Notes: generated from the letters alone by a model not told the origin. A DNA stretch of 64,000 nt from Oceanispirochaeta sp963676905 (GCA_963676905.2 CAXXVE010000001.1:1674001-1738000); one strand, 5' to 3'. Counted from the stretch's first letter, positions 17,388-26,700 are shown. Numbers and translations: made by a program.

Positions 17388-18623
17388 ATGAGTTTTTCCA
17401 AGCCCACGTCTCTTGGGGTTATCGCCTGTCCGGGTGGGGAGCAGTTCGCTGATGAAATCACTTCCCATCTCAAGACGATTTACAGGACAAGGTTCGAAAA
17501 AAAAGTAAGCTATATTTCCCGTCTCTATAATATGGATAGAGAGGAAGTTTGCAAGCAAGCCAATTTCGCCAACGATATTATCGCTCATCGTGTTTCTGCC
17601 GTCGGTGATTCTTCCAACTACAGGAGTCCGTCTTTCAAGATCCCCTGTAAGGTTACGAAGTTCGCCAATGGAGAAGTCAAGGCCGAGATTCTCCGTTCTA
17701 TCAGAGGTTCAGACATCTATATTGTCCAGGACCTTGCAAACAATACACCGGTGCGCTTTTCCGGGTCCGATGAAAAAAGTGTCTGCTCCGTCAATGACCA
17801 TCTTATGAGTCTTCTTGTAACCATTGACGCCGCCATGCAGTCGGGTGCCCGCAGGGTGACCCTGGTCATGCCCACCTATCCCTACAGCCGCCAGCACAAA
17901 GCCAAAGGCCGTGAGGGACTGACCGCTTCCACTTTGGGACGTATGTTTGAAAGCATGGGTGTAGAACGGATCATCACCCTGGATATTCACTCCAAGGAAA
18001 TCGCCCACTGTTTCCACAATCTCTCCCTTGAGAACCTCCATGCCTCCTATCAGATTCTCAGGCAGCTGAACAGTAAGATCGATCTGACAGAGGAGGATCT
18101 GGTTGTCGTTTCTCCGGATACCGGTGCAATAGAGCGTAATAAGTTCTATGCCAACAGCCTGAAAAAGCCCCTGGCCCTTCTTTATAAGGAGAGGGACTAC
18201 TCCAAGGTTTCCAGGAATGCCGCGGACTCCAATATCACTTCAGCCCGTCTCCTGGGTGATGTAAAGGGAAAAACAGTCTTTATGGCGGATGATATGCTTG
18301 GAACCGGAGGGACCCTTATTCAGGCGATGAAACTGATCCGTGAGATGGGTGCCAAGAAAATTATTTGTTCTGTCTCTCTTCCCATGTTTTCCGGTTCCGC
18401 CGTAAAGCATTTTGACGAGGCTTATAAGGAAGGCTGGTTCGACTACATCGTAGGAACCAATGCGGTAACCCTTCCCGACGAGATTCTTGAAAAGGAGTGG
18501 TTCTTTTCGGCGAGTGTATCAAACCTCTTTGCCCGTTCCATTTCAAGAGTTCATCACAACCGCTCTGTTTCACCTCTGCTGGACAACAGCAAGATGATTC
18601 AGAGAATGCTTAAAAAGAAATAA
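17388..18623 (+). CDS. prs: Ribose-phosphate pyrophosphokinase, extended form
   Basis: It makes PRPP from ribose 5-phosphate and ATP for nucleotide, His and Trp synthesis. Conserved blocks are KFANGEV (from residue 91), MPTYPYSRQHKAKGRE, ITLDIHSKEI, VVVSPDTGAIERNKFY and the PRPP-binding loop FMADDMLGTGGT with Asp301-Asp302. At 411 residues it is about 90 longer than typical bacterial PrsA: there is an extra ~55 residues at the N-terminus and an insertion near 120-130. The usual RQDR of the ATP site reads RQHK here. It is followed 23 bp later by the FGGY kinase and is divergent from the nucleoside transporter. Family is clear; the subclass is divergent and its regulation may differ. Confidence 0.88.
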   Translation: MSFSKPTSLGVIACPGGEQFADEITSHLKTIYRTRFEKKVSYISRLYNMDREEVCKQANFANDIIAHRVSAVGDSSNYRSPSFKIPCKVTKFANGEVKAEILRSIRGSDIYIVQDLANNTPVRFSGSDEKSVCSVNDHLMSLLVTIDAAMQSGARRVTLVMPTYPYSRQHKAKGREGLTASTLGRMFESMGVERIITLDIHSKEIAHCFHNLSLENLHASYQILRQLNSKIDLTEEDLVVVSPDTGAIERNKFYANSLKKPLALLYKERDYSKVSRNAADSNITSARLLGDVKGKTVFMADDMLGTGGTLIQAMKLIREMGAKKIICSVSLPMFSGSAVKHFDEAYKEGWFDYIVGTNAVTLPDEILEKEWFFSASVSNLFARSISRVHHNRSVSPLLDNSKMIQRMLKKK

Positions 18624-18646
18624 TACTGTCTGCCCCGGGGTAATGC

Positions 18647-20029
18647 GTGATACTTGCAATTGATATCGGAACCTCCTCTATGAAGGGGGGGCTCATTTCG
18701 GATGAAGGTTATCTCTTCTCCTATCACAGGGTGAGGTTTCCTTCAAAATCCCTCCGGGGGGATTTCTCCTTTTCCGCGGAACTCTGGACCGAGGGGGCCC
18801 GTGAAATAATCGAAACCCTCGGAACCTCCAGAGTCAGCGCCGTTGCCATAAGCGGAAACGGTCCGACCATGGCTGCCTGCGATTCCGCGGGACGGCCTCT
18901 TTTTCCCGCTCTGATGTGGAATCAGGACTTTTCAGATCCAGGATTCACGAGCACTTCCTACTATCTTTCAAGGATTAACTGGCTCAGGAAGAATGAACCT
19001 GAGCTATATAAAAAAGCGGATCTCTTTCTCTCCTGCCCCGAGATTCTCTATACCCAGCTTACAGGCCGTTCGGTCATGACAATTGCCTCGGACGCCTATC
19101 TGCCCTATATATGGACCGATGAAGAGCTGGAGAAGCAGGGGCTTCGAAGGGATGCCTTTCCTCCTCTTGTCAGGATGGGGAGCATTGTCGCTCCTGTGGC
19201 GGATAATCCTCTGCTGAAAACATCGTTGAAACCGGGAACACCTGTTGTGGCCTGCGGCAGTGACTTTATTGTCTCTCTTATAGGTGCCGGAGCCACTCTG
19301 CCAGGCAGGATCTGCGACAGGGCGGGAACCTCGGAGGGCATAAATTACTGTGCCTTGGAGCCCACGGGAGACAAAAGGGTTCGTGAACTGCCCCATGCTG
19401 TGGACGGTTATACCAATATATCCGCCATTCTCTCCTCCACCGGGGCCCTCTTTGAGTGGTACCGCTCTCTGACGGGGCAGGAGAAGAATGATTATGATGA
19501 AACCATGAGGGGCGTGGAGGCTATTCCGGCAAATCAGGACCATCCCTTTTTCTTCCCAAGCATGAAGGGGCAGAACCTCTGGGAGTTTTCCAACGGCCTC
19601 TTTACGGGTCTTGATCCCTCTCAGGGGAAGTTTGAACTGGGAAGGGCTGTGATGGAGGCCATAGGCTTCGCTGTGCGCAAGGGGCTTGAGATCTTTGAGG
19701 AGCTGGGGCTCCCGGTGGAAGAGCTCAGAATTTCCGGCGGACAGGCCAAGAGCCGTGTATGGAATCAGATGAAGGCGGACATTACAGGGAAAACCATGCT
19801 CATCCCCGAGATAGAGGATGCGGAACTTCTGGGCTGCGCCTGCCTTGCATCGGTGGCCCTCGGGCGTCATGGAAGCATAAGAGAGGCATCTGAAGCTCTT
19901 GTGAAAATTAAGCATGAAATATCTCCCAGAAGGGAGTACTATGATATTTATGACAGGAAGTATAAACGCTACCGTCAGGCCTGTTCCACGGTCGTTTCCT
20001 TCTACAGGAACTATCCCCCTGTAAATTGA
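18647..20029 (+). CDS. FGGY-family carbohydrate kinase (xylulokinase-like)
   Basis: The product is 460 residues from a GTG at 18647. It has the N-terminal ATPase-fold motif LAIDIGTSSMKGG, AISGNGPTMAACDSAGRPLF, PALMWNQD, a GTSEGINYCA loop and the C-terminal FGGY signature region (GLPVEELRISGGQAKSRVWNQMKA). The closest type is xylulokinase/gluconokinase-like, but substrate cannot be fixed from sequence. It follows prs closely, so a pentose or pentulose phosphorylated into the PRPP supply is an attractive inference. The next gene is more than 130 bp away, beginning with a new promoter. Confidence 0.88.
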   Translation: MILAIDIGTSSMKGGLISDEGYLFSYHRVRFPSKSLRGDFSFSAELWTEGAREIIETLGTSRVSAVAISGNGPTMAACDSAGRPLFPALMWNQDFSDPGFTSTSYYLSRINWLRKNEPELYKKADLFLSCPEILYTQLTGRSVMTIASDAYLPYIWTDEELEKQGLRRDAFPPLVRMGSIVAPVADNPLLKTSLKPGTPVVACGSDFIVSLIGAGATLPGRICDRAGTSEGINYCALEPTGDKRVRELPHAVDGYTNISAILSSTGALFEWYRSLTGQEKNDYDETMRGVEAIPANQDHPFFFPSMKGQNLWEFSNGLFTGLDPSQGKFELGRAVMEAIGFAVRKGLEIFEELGLPVEELRISGGQAKSRVWNQMKADITGKTMLIPEIEDAELLGCACLASVALGRHGSIREASEALVKIKHEISPRREYYDIYDRKYKRYRQACSTVVSFYRNYPPVN

Positions 20030-20117
20030 GCAGTTGTTGATATTGTGGGCATAATTGTTTTCAGTATAGGGATATATTTTTGTGCTGATTTAATATTTTA
20101 TTTTTTCTGAAAAAGAG

Positions 20118-20146
20118 TTGACAAAGAAAGGGCATTTTGGTAGTTT
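20118..20146 (+). promoter_or_regulatory. Promoter of the tRNA-Thr/rpmG/tRNA-Trp/secE/nusG cluster
   Basis: A perfect TTGACA (20118-20123) is followed after 17 bases by TAGTTT (20141-20146), and the tRNA begins 20 bases further on. The flanking sequence is AT-rich. The -10 is weak (three of six), but the position fits a stable-RNA promoter. Confidence 0.6.
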
Positions 20147-20166
20147 ACATGAGCACTTCACGACAT

Positions 20167-20239
20167 GCCTCTGTAGCTCAGTCGGTAGAGTACGACCATG
20201 GTAAGGTTGGGGTCACCGGTTCAAATCCGGTCGGAGGCT
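20167..20239 (+). tRNA. tRNA-Thr (anticodon GGT)
   Basis: The 73-base gene folds as a normal cloverleaf: acceptor GCCTCTG/CGGAGGC (one G-U), D arm GCTC/GAGT, anticodon stem CGACC/GGTTG with loop ATGGTAA (anticodon GGT), and T arm ACCGG/CCGGT with TTCAAAT. The discriminator is T. CCA is not encoded. Confidence 0.95.
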
Positions 20240-20302
20240 GAATTTTTATTTGGATAATTTGCTGATCAATTGATTCGGCTTTAAAGCGGGAGATATATAA
20301 TT

Positions 20303-20479
20303 ATGGCTAAAGCTAAGAAAGGAGCAGTTGAACTGATTGCTCTGCAGTGTACAACCTGTAAACGGAAGAATTACACCACTACCAAAAACAGGAGAAATAT
20401 CCAGGGTAAACTGGAAATGAAGAAGTACTGTAAATGGTGTAAAGGGTCTACTGATCATAAAGAGACCAAAATTAAATAA
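20303..20479 (+). CDS. rpmG: 50S ribosomal protein L33
   Basis: The 58-residue protein (MAKAKKGAVELIAL then QCTTCK) is a component of the large subunit near the E site. It has a zinc ribbon with Cys16/Cys19 and Cys43/Cys46, the zinc-containing form of L33. GGGAG lies ten bases before the ATG. It lies between tRNA-Thr and tRNA-Trp in one probable transcript, the common rpmG-secE-nusG neighbourhood. Confidence 0.95.
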   Translation: MAKAKKGAVELIALQCTTCKRKNYTTTKNRRNIQGKLEMKKYCKWCKGSTDHKETKIK

Positions 20480-20488
20480 GTAATATAC

Positions 20489-20562
20489 AGGCCAGTAGCT
20501 CCAATGGCTAGAGCGCCGGTCTCCAAAACCGGATGTTGTAGGTTCGAGTCCTACCTGGCCTG
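20489..20562 (+). tRNA. tRNA-Trp (anticodon CCA)
   Basis: The 74-base cloverleaf has acceptor AGGCCAG/CTGGCCT, D arm GCTC/GAGC, anticodon stem CCGGT/ACCGG with loop CTCCAAA (anticodon CCA), and T arm GTAGG/CCTAC with TTCGAGT. The discriminator is G and CCA is not encoded. A run of eight T follows immediately. It lies just upstream of secE as in many bacteria. Confidence 0.96.
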
Positions 20563-20595
20563 TTTTTTTTAATTTTATTTTCTGATTGGATAGAC

Positions 20596-20622
20596 CTCCG
20601 GCCTTTGCGTCGGAGTTTGTTT
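20596..20622 (+). promoter_or_regulatory. Hairpin between tRNA-Trp and secE
   Basis: CTCCG (20596-20600) pairs with CGGAG (20611-20615) around a ten-base loop and is followed by TTTGTTT. It could attenuate read-through from the tRNAs into secE-nusG; the stem is short. Confidence 0.35.
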
Positions 20623-20679
20623 GTCTAAAGAGGCGGTCGAAAAATTCGTCGCTGTTTATTGTCGGGGAGCTAGTTGTTT

Positions 20680-20859
20680 ATGAAAAAGATTAAGGCGTTT
20701 TTCTCTGAAAGTTACGGAGAGCTCAAGAAGGTTGTATGGCCCGGGAGAGACTCTGTGGCATCATCCACCAAGGTTGTTCTTGTTTCTACAGCTCTTTTTG
20801 CTGTGTTCTTCGGTGTAGTTGATTATGTTCTCCTTAAAGGACTTTTCTTCATTTTTTAA
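20680..20859 (+). CDS. secE: Preprotein translocase subunit SecE
   Basis: The 59-residue protein has an amphipathic segment (FFSESYGELKKVVWPGRDS) with the conserved KKVVWP motif and one C-terminal transmembrane helix (VVLVSTALFAVFFGVVDYV). It clamps SecY in the inner-membrane translocon. This is the single-helix form, not the three-helix E. coli form. The ATG at 20680 is preferred by homology; a TTG at 20674 is closer in spacing to GGGGAG and would add two residues. nusG follows after 27 bp. Confidence 0.93.
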   Translation: MKKIKAFFSESYGELKKVVWPGRDSVASSTKVVLVSTALFAVFFGVVDYVLLKGLFFIF

Positions 20860-20886
20860 GCAGAGCCTCAACGGCAAGGATGTGTA

Positions 20887-21441
20887 ATGGCAAAGGGATG
20901 GTACGTTCTTCATACTTATTCAGGGTATGAAAACAAAGTAGAAAAGTATATTCGGCTCTATATGGAGGATGGAACTCTGGATGGAGCCGTTCTTGATGTA
21001 AAAGTTCCTGCCGAAGAAGTCGTGGAAGTGCGCAACGGAAAGAAGCGTACAGTATCCAAAAAGTTTTTGCCCGGTTATGTGCTGCTTGAAATGGATCTTC
21101 CTGACAGAGGCTGGAAGAAGATCTGTACAGAGATCAAAAGAATCCAGAGCGTTGTAGGGTTTGTAGGTTATGCTTCAGGAGCAAAACCCCAGCCTATCAG
21201 CCAGGATGAAGCTAAATCAATTCTGCAGAAGACAGGGGTTATCAAGGCTGAGAAGCGGTACCAGTCCAAGCAGGATTTTACAATCGGCGAAGAGGTTCGT
21301 GTTATTGACGGCCCCTTCGAGTCATTCTCCGGTAATATCGAAGAGATTAACCAGGAGAAAGGCAAGCTGAGAGTTATGGTCGGCATCTTCGGAAGAAGTA
21401 CTCCCGTTGAAGTTGACTTTTCTCAGGTTGAAAAGATCTAA
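20887..21441 (+). CDS. nusG: Transcription elongation/antitermination factor NusG
   Basis: The product is 184 residues. The NGN domain (WYVLHTYSGYENKVEKYI, PGYVLLEM, VVGFVGYAS) binds the RNA polymerase clamp and the C-terminal KOW domain (VRVIDGPFESFSGNIEEINQ) contacts Rho or S10. It has no extra domain insertion. It directly follows secE and precedes the rplK leader, the usual bacterial order. Confidence 0.97.
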   Translation: MAKGWYVLHTYSGYENKVEKYIRLYMEDGTLDGAVLDVKVPAEEVVEVRNGKKRTVSKKFLPGYVLLEMDLPDRGWKKICTEIKRIQSVVGFVGYASGAKPQPISQDEAKSILQKTGVIKAEKRYQSKQDFTIGEEVRVIDGPFESFSGNIEEINQEKGKLRVMVGIFGRSTPVEVDFSQVEKI

Positions 21442-21470
21442 AAAAGCGGTTTTTAGCCGTTTTTATATAG

Positions 21471-21512
21471 ATGGGAGTCCCTGTTGGATAGAAACAGGGA
21501 CGCTAATACCAC
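21471..21512 (+). promoter_or_regulatory. Structured rplK leader, candidate L1 autoregulatory site
   Basis: GTCCCTGTT (21477-21485) and AACAGGGAC (21493-21501) form a perfect 9-bp stem with a seven-base loop. Outside it TGG (21472-21474) can pair with CCA (21509-21511), leaving an asymmetric internal loop GA/GCTAATA. This resembles the L1-binding fold used for feedback on rplK-rplA. It ends just before the AAGGAG of rplK. The hairpin is seen; L1 binding is inferred. Confidence 0.45.
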
Positions 21513-21524
21513 AAGGAGATTTTA

Positions 21525-21956
21525 ATGGCCAAGAAAAAGGTAACAGCTTATATTAAGCTTCAGGTGCCCGCTCAGAAAGCGACTCCGGCACCTCCTGTAG
21601 GACCGGCCCTCGGTCCTCACGGTGTTCCTGCTCCCCAGTTCGTTCAGCAGTTCAACGACAGAACAAAGAACTTCGAGCCCGGACTCACCATTCCTGTAGT
21701 AATTACAGTTTTCGCTGACAGAAGTTTTACTTTTGTTACAAAGACACCCCCCGCTGCGGTTCTTCTGAAGAAGGCTGCAAAGCTGGACAAGGGCTCTGCT
21801 GAACCCCACATGGTAAAGGTTGCCACTGTAACCCGCGCTCAGGTTCAGGAAATTGCCCAGACAAAGATGGAAGATCTGAACGCCAACGACATTGACGCTG
21901 CAATCAAGATCATTTCCGGAACTGCCCGTTCAATGGGTATCAAGGTGGAGGGTTAA
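21525..21956 (+). CDS. rplK: 50S ribosomal protein L11
   Basis: The 143-residue protein forms, with 23S rRNA, the GTPase-associated centre that contacts EF-G, RF and RelA. The N-terminal domain retains APPVGPALGPHGV with the conserved prolines of the thiostrepton region, and the C-terminal domain carries MEDLNANDIDAAIKIISGTARSMGI. It is normal in length. rplA follows after three bases. Confidence 0.98.
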   Translation: MAKKKVTAYIKLQVPAQKATPAPPVGPALGPHGVPAPQFVQQFNDRTKNFEPGLTIPVVITVFADRSFTFVTKTPPAAVLLKKAAKLDKGSAEPHMVKVATVTRAQVQEIAQTKMEDLNANDIDAAIKIISGTARSMGIKVEG

Positions 21957-21959
21957 TCG

Positions 21960-22634
21960 ATGGCTAAAGGTAAGAATTACAAAGCAGCTGCAGCCAAGGT
22001 TGAACTCGGCAAGATCTATGAAACAACTGAAGCAGTAGATCTGGTCAAAGACGCAGCTTTTGCTAAATTTGACGAAACTGTTGAAGCTTCTGTAAAGCTC
22101 AACATCAAAAAAAGCCACTCTATTCGCGACACCGTCAGTCTTCCCAATCAGTTCACTGCTGAAAAGAAGATCCTGGTTTTCGCCAAGGGAGATAAGGCTA
22201 AAGAAGCTCAGGAAGCCGGTGCCGCATATGTCGGTGACGAAGACCTGGTTGAAAAGATCAAAGGCGGATGGCTTGATTTTGACATCTGTGTTGCCACTCC
22301 CGATATGATGAGAGAGGTTGGTAAGCTCGGTCCCGTTCTCGGTAGAAGAGGCCTGATGCCCAACCCCAAGACTCGTACAGTAACAATGGATATTAAAGGC
22401 GCTCTTGCTGAACTGAAGCAGGGTCGTGTTGAATACCGTGCTGATAAAACCGGTGTAGTTCACCTGGCTGTTGGTAAAGTGTCTATGGATGCTGCCAAGA
22501 TCGCCGAGAACTTCGAAGTTTTCATCAATGACCTGAAGAAGAAGAGACCCTCTGATATCAAGGGTGATTTCGTGAAGTCAATTGCACTGTCCTCTACTAT
22601 GGGCCCCGGCGTCAAAGTAGTGGTGAAGGAGTAA
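21960..22634 (+). CDS. rplA: 50S ribosomal protein L1
   Basis: The 224-residue protein builds the mobile L1 stalk that releases E-site tRNA and is the usual repressor of rplK-rplA. Conserved regions are GLMPNPKTRTVTMDI, VEYRADKTGVVHLAVGKVS and SSTMGPGVKV near the C-terminus. It is coupled to rplK (three-base gap) and to rplJ (three-base gap). Confidence 0.98.
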   Translation: MAKGKNYKAAAAKVELGKIYETTEAVDLVKDAAFAKFDETVEASVKLNIKKSHSIRDTVSLPNQFTAEKKILVFAKGDKAKEAQEAGAAYVGDEDLVEKIKGGWLDFDICVATPDMMREVGKLGPVLGRRGLMPNPKTRTVTMDIKGALAELKQGRVEYRADKTGVVHLAVGKVSMDAAKIAENFEVFINDLKKKRPSDIKGDFVKSIALSSTMGPGVKVVVKE

Positions 22635-22637
22635 AAA

Positions 22638-23168
22638 ATGGCAGAAAAGAAAGTACAGCAGAGTAAAATCGATGCCGTTAAAGCTCTTAAAGAGCAGTTT
22701 GATGGTGTTAACAGCTTTTTCTTTACAGATTATAGAGGTCTGACTGTATCCCAGGTGACTGAGCTGAGAAGCAAGCTGCGCGAGCAGAATGCTGAATATC
22801 ACGTAATCAAGAACAATCTGGCGAAGATCGCCATGAAAGATCTTGGTAACGAAGGTGTTGAGGAGCTCCTCGTAGGTCCTACTGCAGTAGCCATGGCTCA
22901 TGATGAAGCCGGTCCTGTTGCAAAAACACTTATTGATTTCGGAAAGGATGCCCCCGTTGTAATGAAGGGTGGTCTTCTTGACGGAAACATCTATGATGAG
23001 ACCGGTGTTGTGGCGTTCAGTAAACTCCCCACAAGAATCGAGCTTATCTCCAAGCTTATGGCTACAATGAATGCACCTGTAACCAATGTTGCACTTGTGC
23101 TCAATGCAGTTACAACAAAGCTTGTTAGAACTCTCGCAGCTGTTGCTGAAGAGAAGGGAAACGAATAA
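22638..23168 (+). CDS. rplJ: 50S ribosomal protein L10
   Basis: The 176-residue protein anchors L7/L12 dimers to the stalk base. The N-terminal rRNA-binding part shows DYRGLTVSQVTELRSKLREQ and EYHVIKNNLAKIA, and the C-terminal helix binds L12. It follows rplA by three bases; a 106-bp spacer with hairpins separates it from rplL. Confidence 0.97.
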   Translation: MAEKKVQQSKIDAVKALKEQFDGVNSFFFTDYRGLTVSQVTELRSKLREQNAEYHVIKNNLAKIAMKDLGNEGVEELLVGPTAVAMAHDEAGPVAKTLIDFGKDAPVVMKGGLLDGNIYDETGVVAFSKLPTRIELISKLMATMNAPVTNVALVLNAVTTKLVRTLAAVAEEKGNE

Positions 23169-23172
23169 TATA

Positions 23173-23242
23173 TCCTTAAGTTCTTAAGGAATTATTATAG
23201 GGCGGCGTTAGTCTTCTGATAGTTGTTATTGCTATCGTCGCC
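23173..23242 (+). promoter_or_regulatory. Paired hairpins in the rplJ-rplL spacer
   Basis: TCCTTAA/TTAAGGA (23173-23190) closes a four-base loop. A second, larger fold pairs GGCG (23201-23204) with CGCC (23239-23242) and GATAG with CTATC inside. The spacer is where many bacteria adjust L12 over L10 expression by processing or translation. Confidence 0.4.
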
Positions 23243-23274
23243 AAAATAAATATATTCTATAAGGAGAAGATAAT

Positions 23275-23652
23275 ATGACAACTGAAGAAATTCTCGATGC
23301 AATTGCATCAATGACAGTACTGGAAGTTTCCGAGCTCGTAAAAGCTATGGAAGATAAATTCGGAGTAACTGCTGCTGCTCCCGTAGCTGTAGCTGCTGGA
23401 CCCGCTGCCGGTGGCGATGCTGCCGCTGCTGAAGAAAAATCCGAATTCGACGTAGTTCTCAAAGGCGTTGCTGACGGCAAGAAAATTGGCGTTATCAAAG
23501 AAGTTAGAGGAATTACCGGTCTTGGTCTGAAAGAAGCCAAAGAAATGGTAGAAACTGCTGACGCAGTTATCAAAGAAGCCGTTTCCAAGGAAGATGCAGC
23601 CAAGATTAAAGAGCAGCTCGAAGCTGCTGGCGCTACTATTGAAATTAAATAA
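23275..23652 (+). CDS. rplL: 50S ribosomal protein L7/L12
   Basis: The 125-residue stalk protein recruits translational GTPases and is present in several copies per ribosome. An N-terminal dimerisation domain is followed by an Ala/Gly-rich hinge (residues ~38-58) and the conserved C-terminal domain (KKIGVIKEVRGITGLGLKEA). A strong AAGGAGA ribosome site precedes the ATG. Confidence 0.98.
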   Translation: MTTEEILDAIASMTVLEVSELVKAMEDKFGVTAAAPVAVAAGPAAGGDAAAAEEKSEFDVVLKGVADGKKIGVIKEVRGITGLGLKEAKEMVETADAVIKEAVSKEDAAKIKEQLEAAGATIEIK

Positions 23653-23691
23653 TTCTGTAACTTATATACAGAGTTAATTTTTTCTCATTTG

Positions 23692-23719
23692 ACCACAGGG
23701 GCAGTTCTGCCCTTGTGGT
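23692..23719 (+). promoter_or_regulatory. Hairpin between rplL and rpoB (attenuator or RNase site)
   Basis: ACCACAGGGGCA pairs with TGCCCTTGTGGT around a GTTC loop, twelve pairs with one G-U. Only TTTAG follows, so termination would be partial. E. coli has an attenuator and an RNase III site at the same junction, which lowers rpoBC relative to rplJL. Confidence 0.65.
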
Positions 23720-23743
23720 TTAGTGTATATCAGGGGGTTTTGA

Positions 23744-26700
23744 GTGTTTGAAAGGGATAAGTTGGAAAGCCGAAGCTATATCGGTAATGAGTATGAAGAA
23801 GTAATAGATCTGCCTGGATTGATAGATATCCAGCTCTCTTCATATGAAAAATTTCTGCAGACCAATGCCCTTCAGGGTGATCTGTCTATGGTCAGCCAGG
23901 GGTTGGAAGAAGTGTTTCAGGCTACATTCCCTATCGAGAGTGCCAACGGCGAGCTGGTGCTTGACTATGATTATTATACCCTGGATTACAACGGTGTAAA
24001 GGTTACAGAGGCTGAATGCAAGAAGAAGGGCCTCAGCTATGCCGTTCCCATTAAAGCCCGTATCAATCTGATTTTCCAGTCCACAGGTGAAATCAGACAG
24101 AAAGAAATCTACATGGGCGATATTCCTCTTATGACTGATAGAGGAACCTTTATAATCAATGGAGCCGAACGGGTTGTTGTATCCCAGATTCACAGATCTC
24201 CAGGTGTTATTTTCTCAGTGGAGAAGGGTGTATACTCCTCAAGGATTATCCCCTATCGCGGATCATGGCTCGAATTCGAGATCGATCCCAAGAAAGAACT
24301 GGTTTTTACAAAGATTGACAGAAAGAAAAGAATCCTCGGTTCCCTGTTTCTCAGAGCTCTGGGACTGGATACCCGGGAAAAAATTATAGATCAGTTTTAT
24401 AAGACCAAAAAGGTCAAAGTAAACAATAAAAGAGACGGAGCCGGATCTCTTGTGGGAATGGTCTTCGGACGTGCCGTATACACAGAAGTGGACGGCGTTA
24501 AGAAGAAGATTTACCGTGCCGGTGAAAAAATCCATCCTCATGATACGGATGAACTTGTACACTCTGAAATCAAAACTATCGAAGTTGTAGATTTTGAACA
24601 CCCCGAATCACTGAACTCATCCCTTATTCTCAACTGTTTTGAGCGTGAAGAGGCCAAGTACAACCAGGATGATCCCGATCAGGACGAGCCCACAAAAGAA
24701 GATGCTCTTTCCTCTATCTACTCCGTTCTTATGCCCGGTGAACCTATCACCGTAGACAGCGCGGAAAAAGACCTGGTGTCCATGTTCTTCTCCAACAGAA
24801 GATATGACCTTGGAAGAGTGGGACGCTATAAGCTCAATAAGAAGTTCGACTATGAAAATCCCGAGGACGTACATGTTCTGACACGGGACGACATCGTCAA
24901 TACTATGGGATTCCTTATCAAGGTTTACGACGGTGACGCATCCATTGATGATATCGACCACCTCGGAAACAGACGTATCCGTTCCGTCGGTGAGCTCCTT
25001 TCCAACTCTCTGAAGACTGCGTTCTCCAGAATGGAAAGAATTGCCAAGGAAAGAATGTCTCTGAAGGAAATTGAGTCTCTCAAACCTCAGGACCTTGTTT
25101 CAATCAAGCCCATCGTGGCTGCTGTAAAGGAATTTTTCGGTTCTTCACAGCTCTCCCAGTTCATGGATCAGGTTAACCCCCTTTCCGAACTGACACATAA
25201 AAGAAGACTCAACGCTCTCGGACCCGGTGGTCTCTCCAGAGACAGAGCAGGATTCGAAGTAAGAGACGTACACTATACCCACTACGGACGGATGTGTCCT
25301 ATTGAGACACCTGAAGGTCCCAACATCGGTCTTATCGTTTCACTGGCCAACTTTACCCGTGTAAACGACTACGGATTCCTTGAAACTCCTTTTAGAAAGG
25401 TTGTGGATGGAAGAGTAACCAAGGATGTTGAGTATCTGTCGGCCATGGACGAAGAGAAATACTTCATCGCCCAGGCTTCAGCAGAGCTTAGTGAAAAGGG
25501 TGAGTTCGTAGAAGATATGGTTGCCGTAAGAAAGTCCGGTGACTATACAATCAAGAACCCCGAAGATATTAAATACATGGACGTTTCACCCCGGCAGATT
25601 ATCTCTACCGCGGCGTCCCTGATCCCCTTCCTTGAGCATGACGATGCAAACCGTGCGCTCATGGGTTGTAACATGCAGCGTCAGGCTGTTCCCCTTCTCT
25701 TTCCCGAGGCTCCCCTTGTAGGAACCGGTATGGAGAAGAAGGCTGCCTATGACTCAGGTGTATGTATCAAGGCCAAGAACGCAGGTACCATTGTAAAGGT
25801 TACCTCCGAGGAAGTAGTTATTGCTCCTGATGCCGGTGACGGTGAGGTTAACGACTACTACCCCATGATCAAGTACCAGAGAACCAACCAGGATACCTGT
25901 TTTAATCAGAAACCCATCGTCAAGCTGGGTGAAAAGGTTGAAGCCGGTGCCGTACTGGCCGACGGTCCCTCCACTAAAAACGGAGAGCTGTCGCTTGGTA
26001 GAAACCTTCTGGTGGGATTCGTTCCCTGGAACGGTTACAACTATGAGGATGCCGTACTTATCTCCGAAAAGGTTGTTAAGGATGACTATTACACCTCTAT
26101 TCATATCAAGGAATTCGTAACTGAAGTCCGCGAAACAAAGCTCGGCCCCGAAAAGCTGACCCGGGACATCCCCAATACATCGGAGAAGTCTCTGGAACAG
26201 CTGGACGAGGAAGGAATTATCCGGGTCGGTGCCAAGGTCAAGTCAGGATATATCCTGGTTGGTAAGGTAACACCCAAGTCCGAAACCGAGACAACTCCCG
26301 AATTCAAACTCCTTAACTCCATCTTCGGAGAGAAGGCAAAAGAAGTCCGGGATACATCACTGAAGCTGCCCCACGGTGTTGAAGGTACGGTTATCGACAT
26401 TCAGAGACTGAAAAGATCTGAAGGCGATGATCTCTCTCCCGGCGTGGATGAGGTTGTAAAGGTTCTTATCGCCACCAAGCGTAAGCTGAAAGAGGGTGAC
26501 AAGATGGCCGGTCGTCACGGAAACAAGGGTGTTATCGCCCGTGTTCTTCCCGAAGAGGACATGCCCTACATGGAAGACGGAACTCCTCTGGAAGTCTGTC
26601 TGAACCCCCTTGGTGTACCTTCCCGTATGAACATCGGTCAGATCATGGAAACCATGCTCGGTATGGCCGGTGCAAGGCTTGGAAAGATGTATGAGACACC

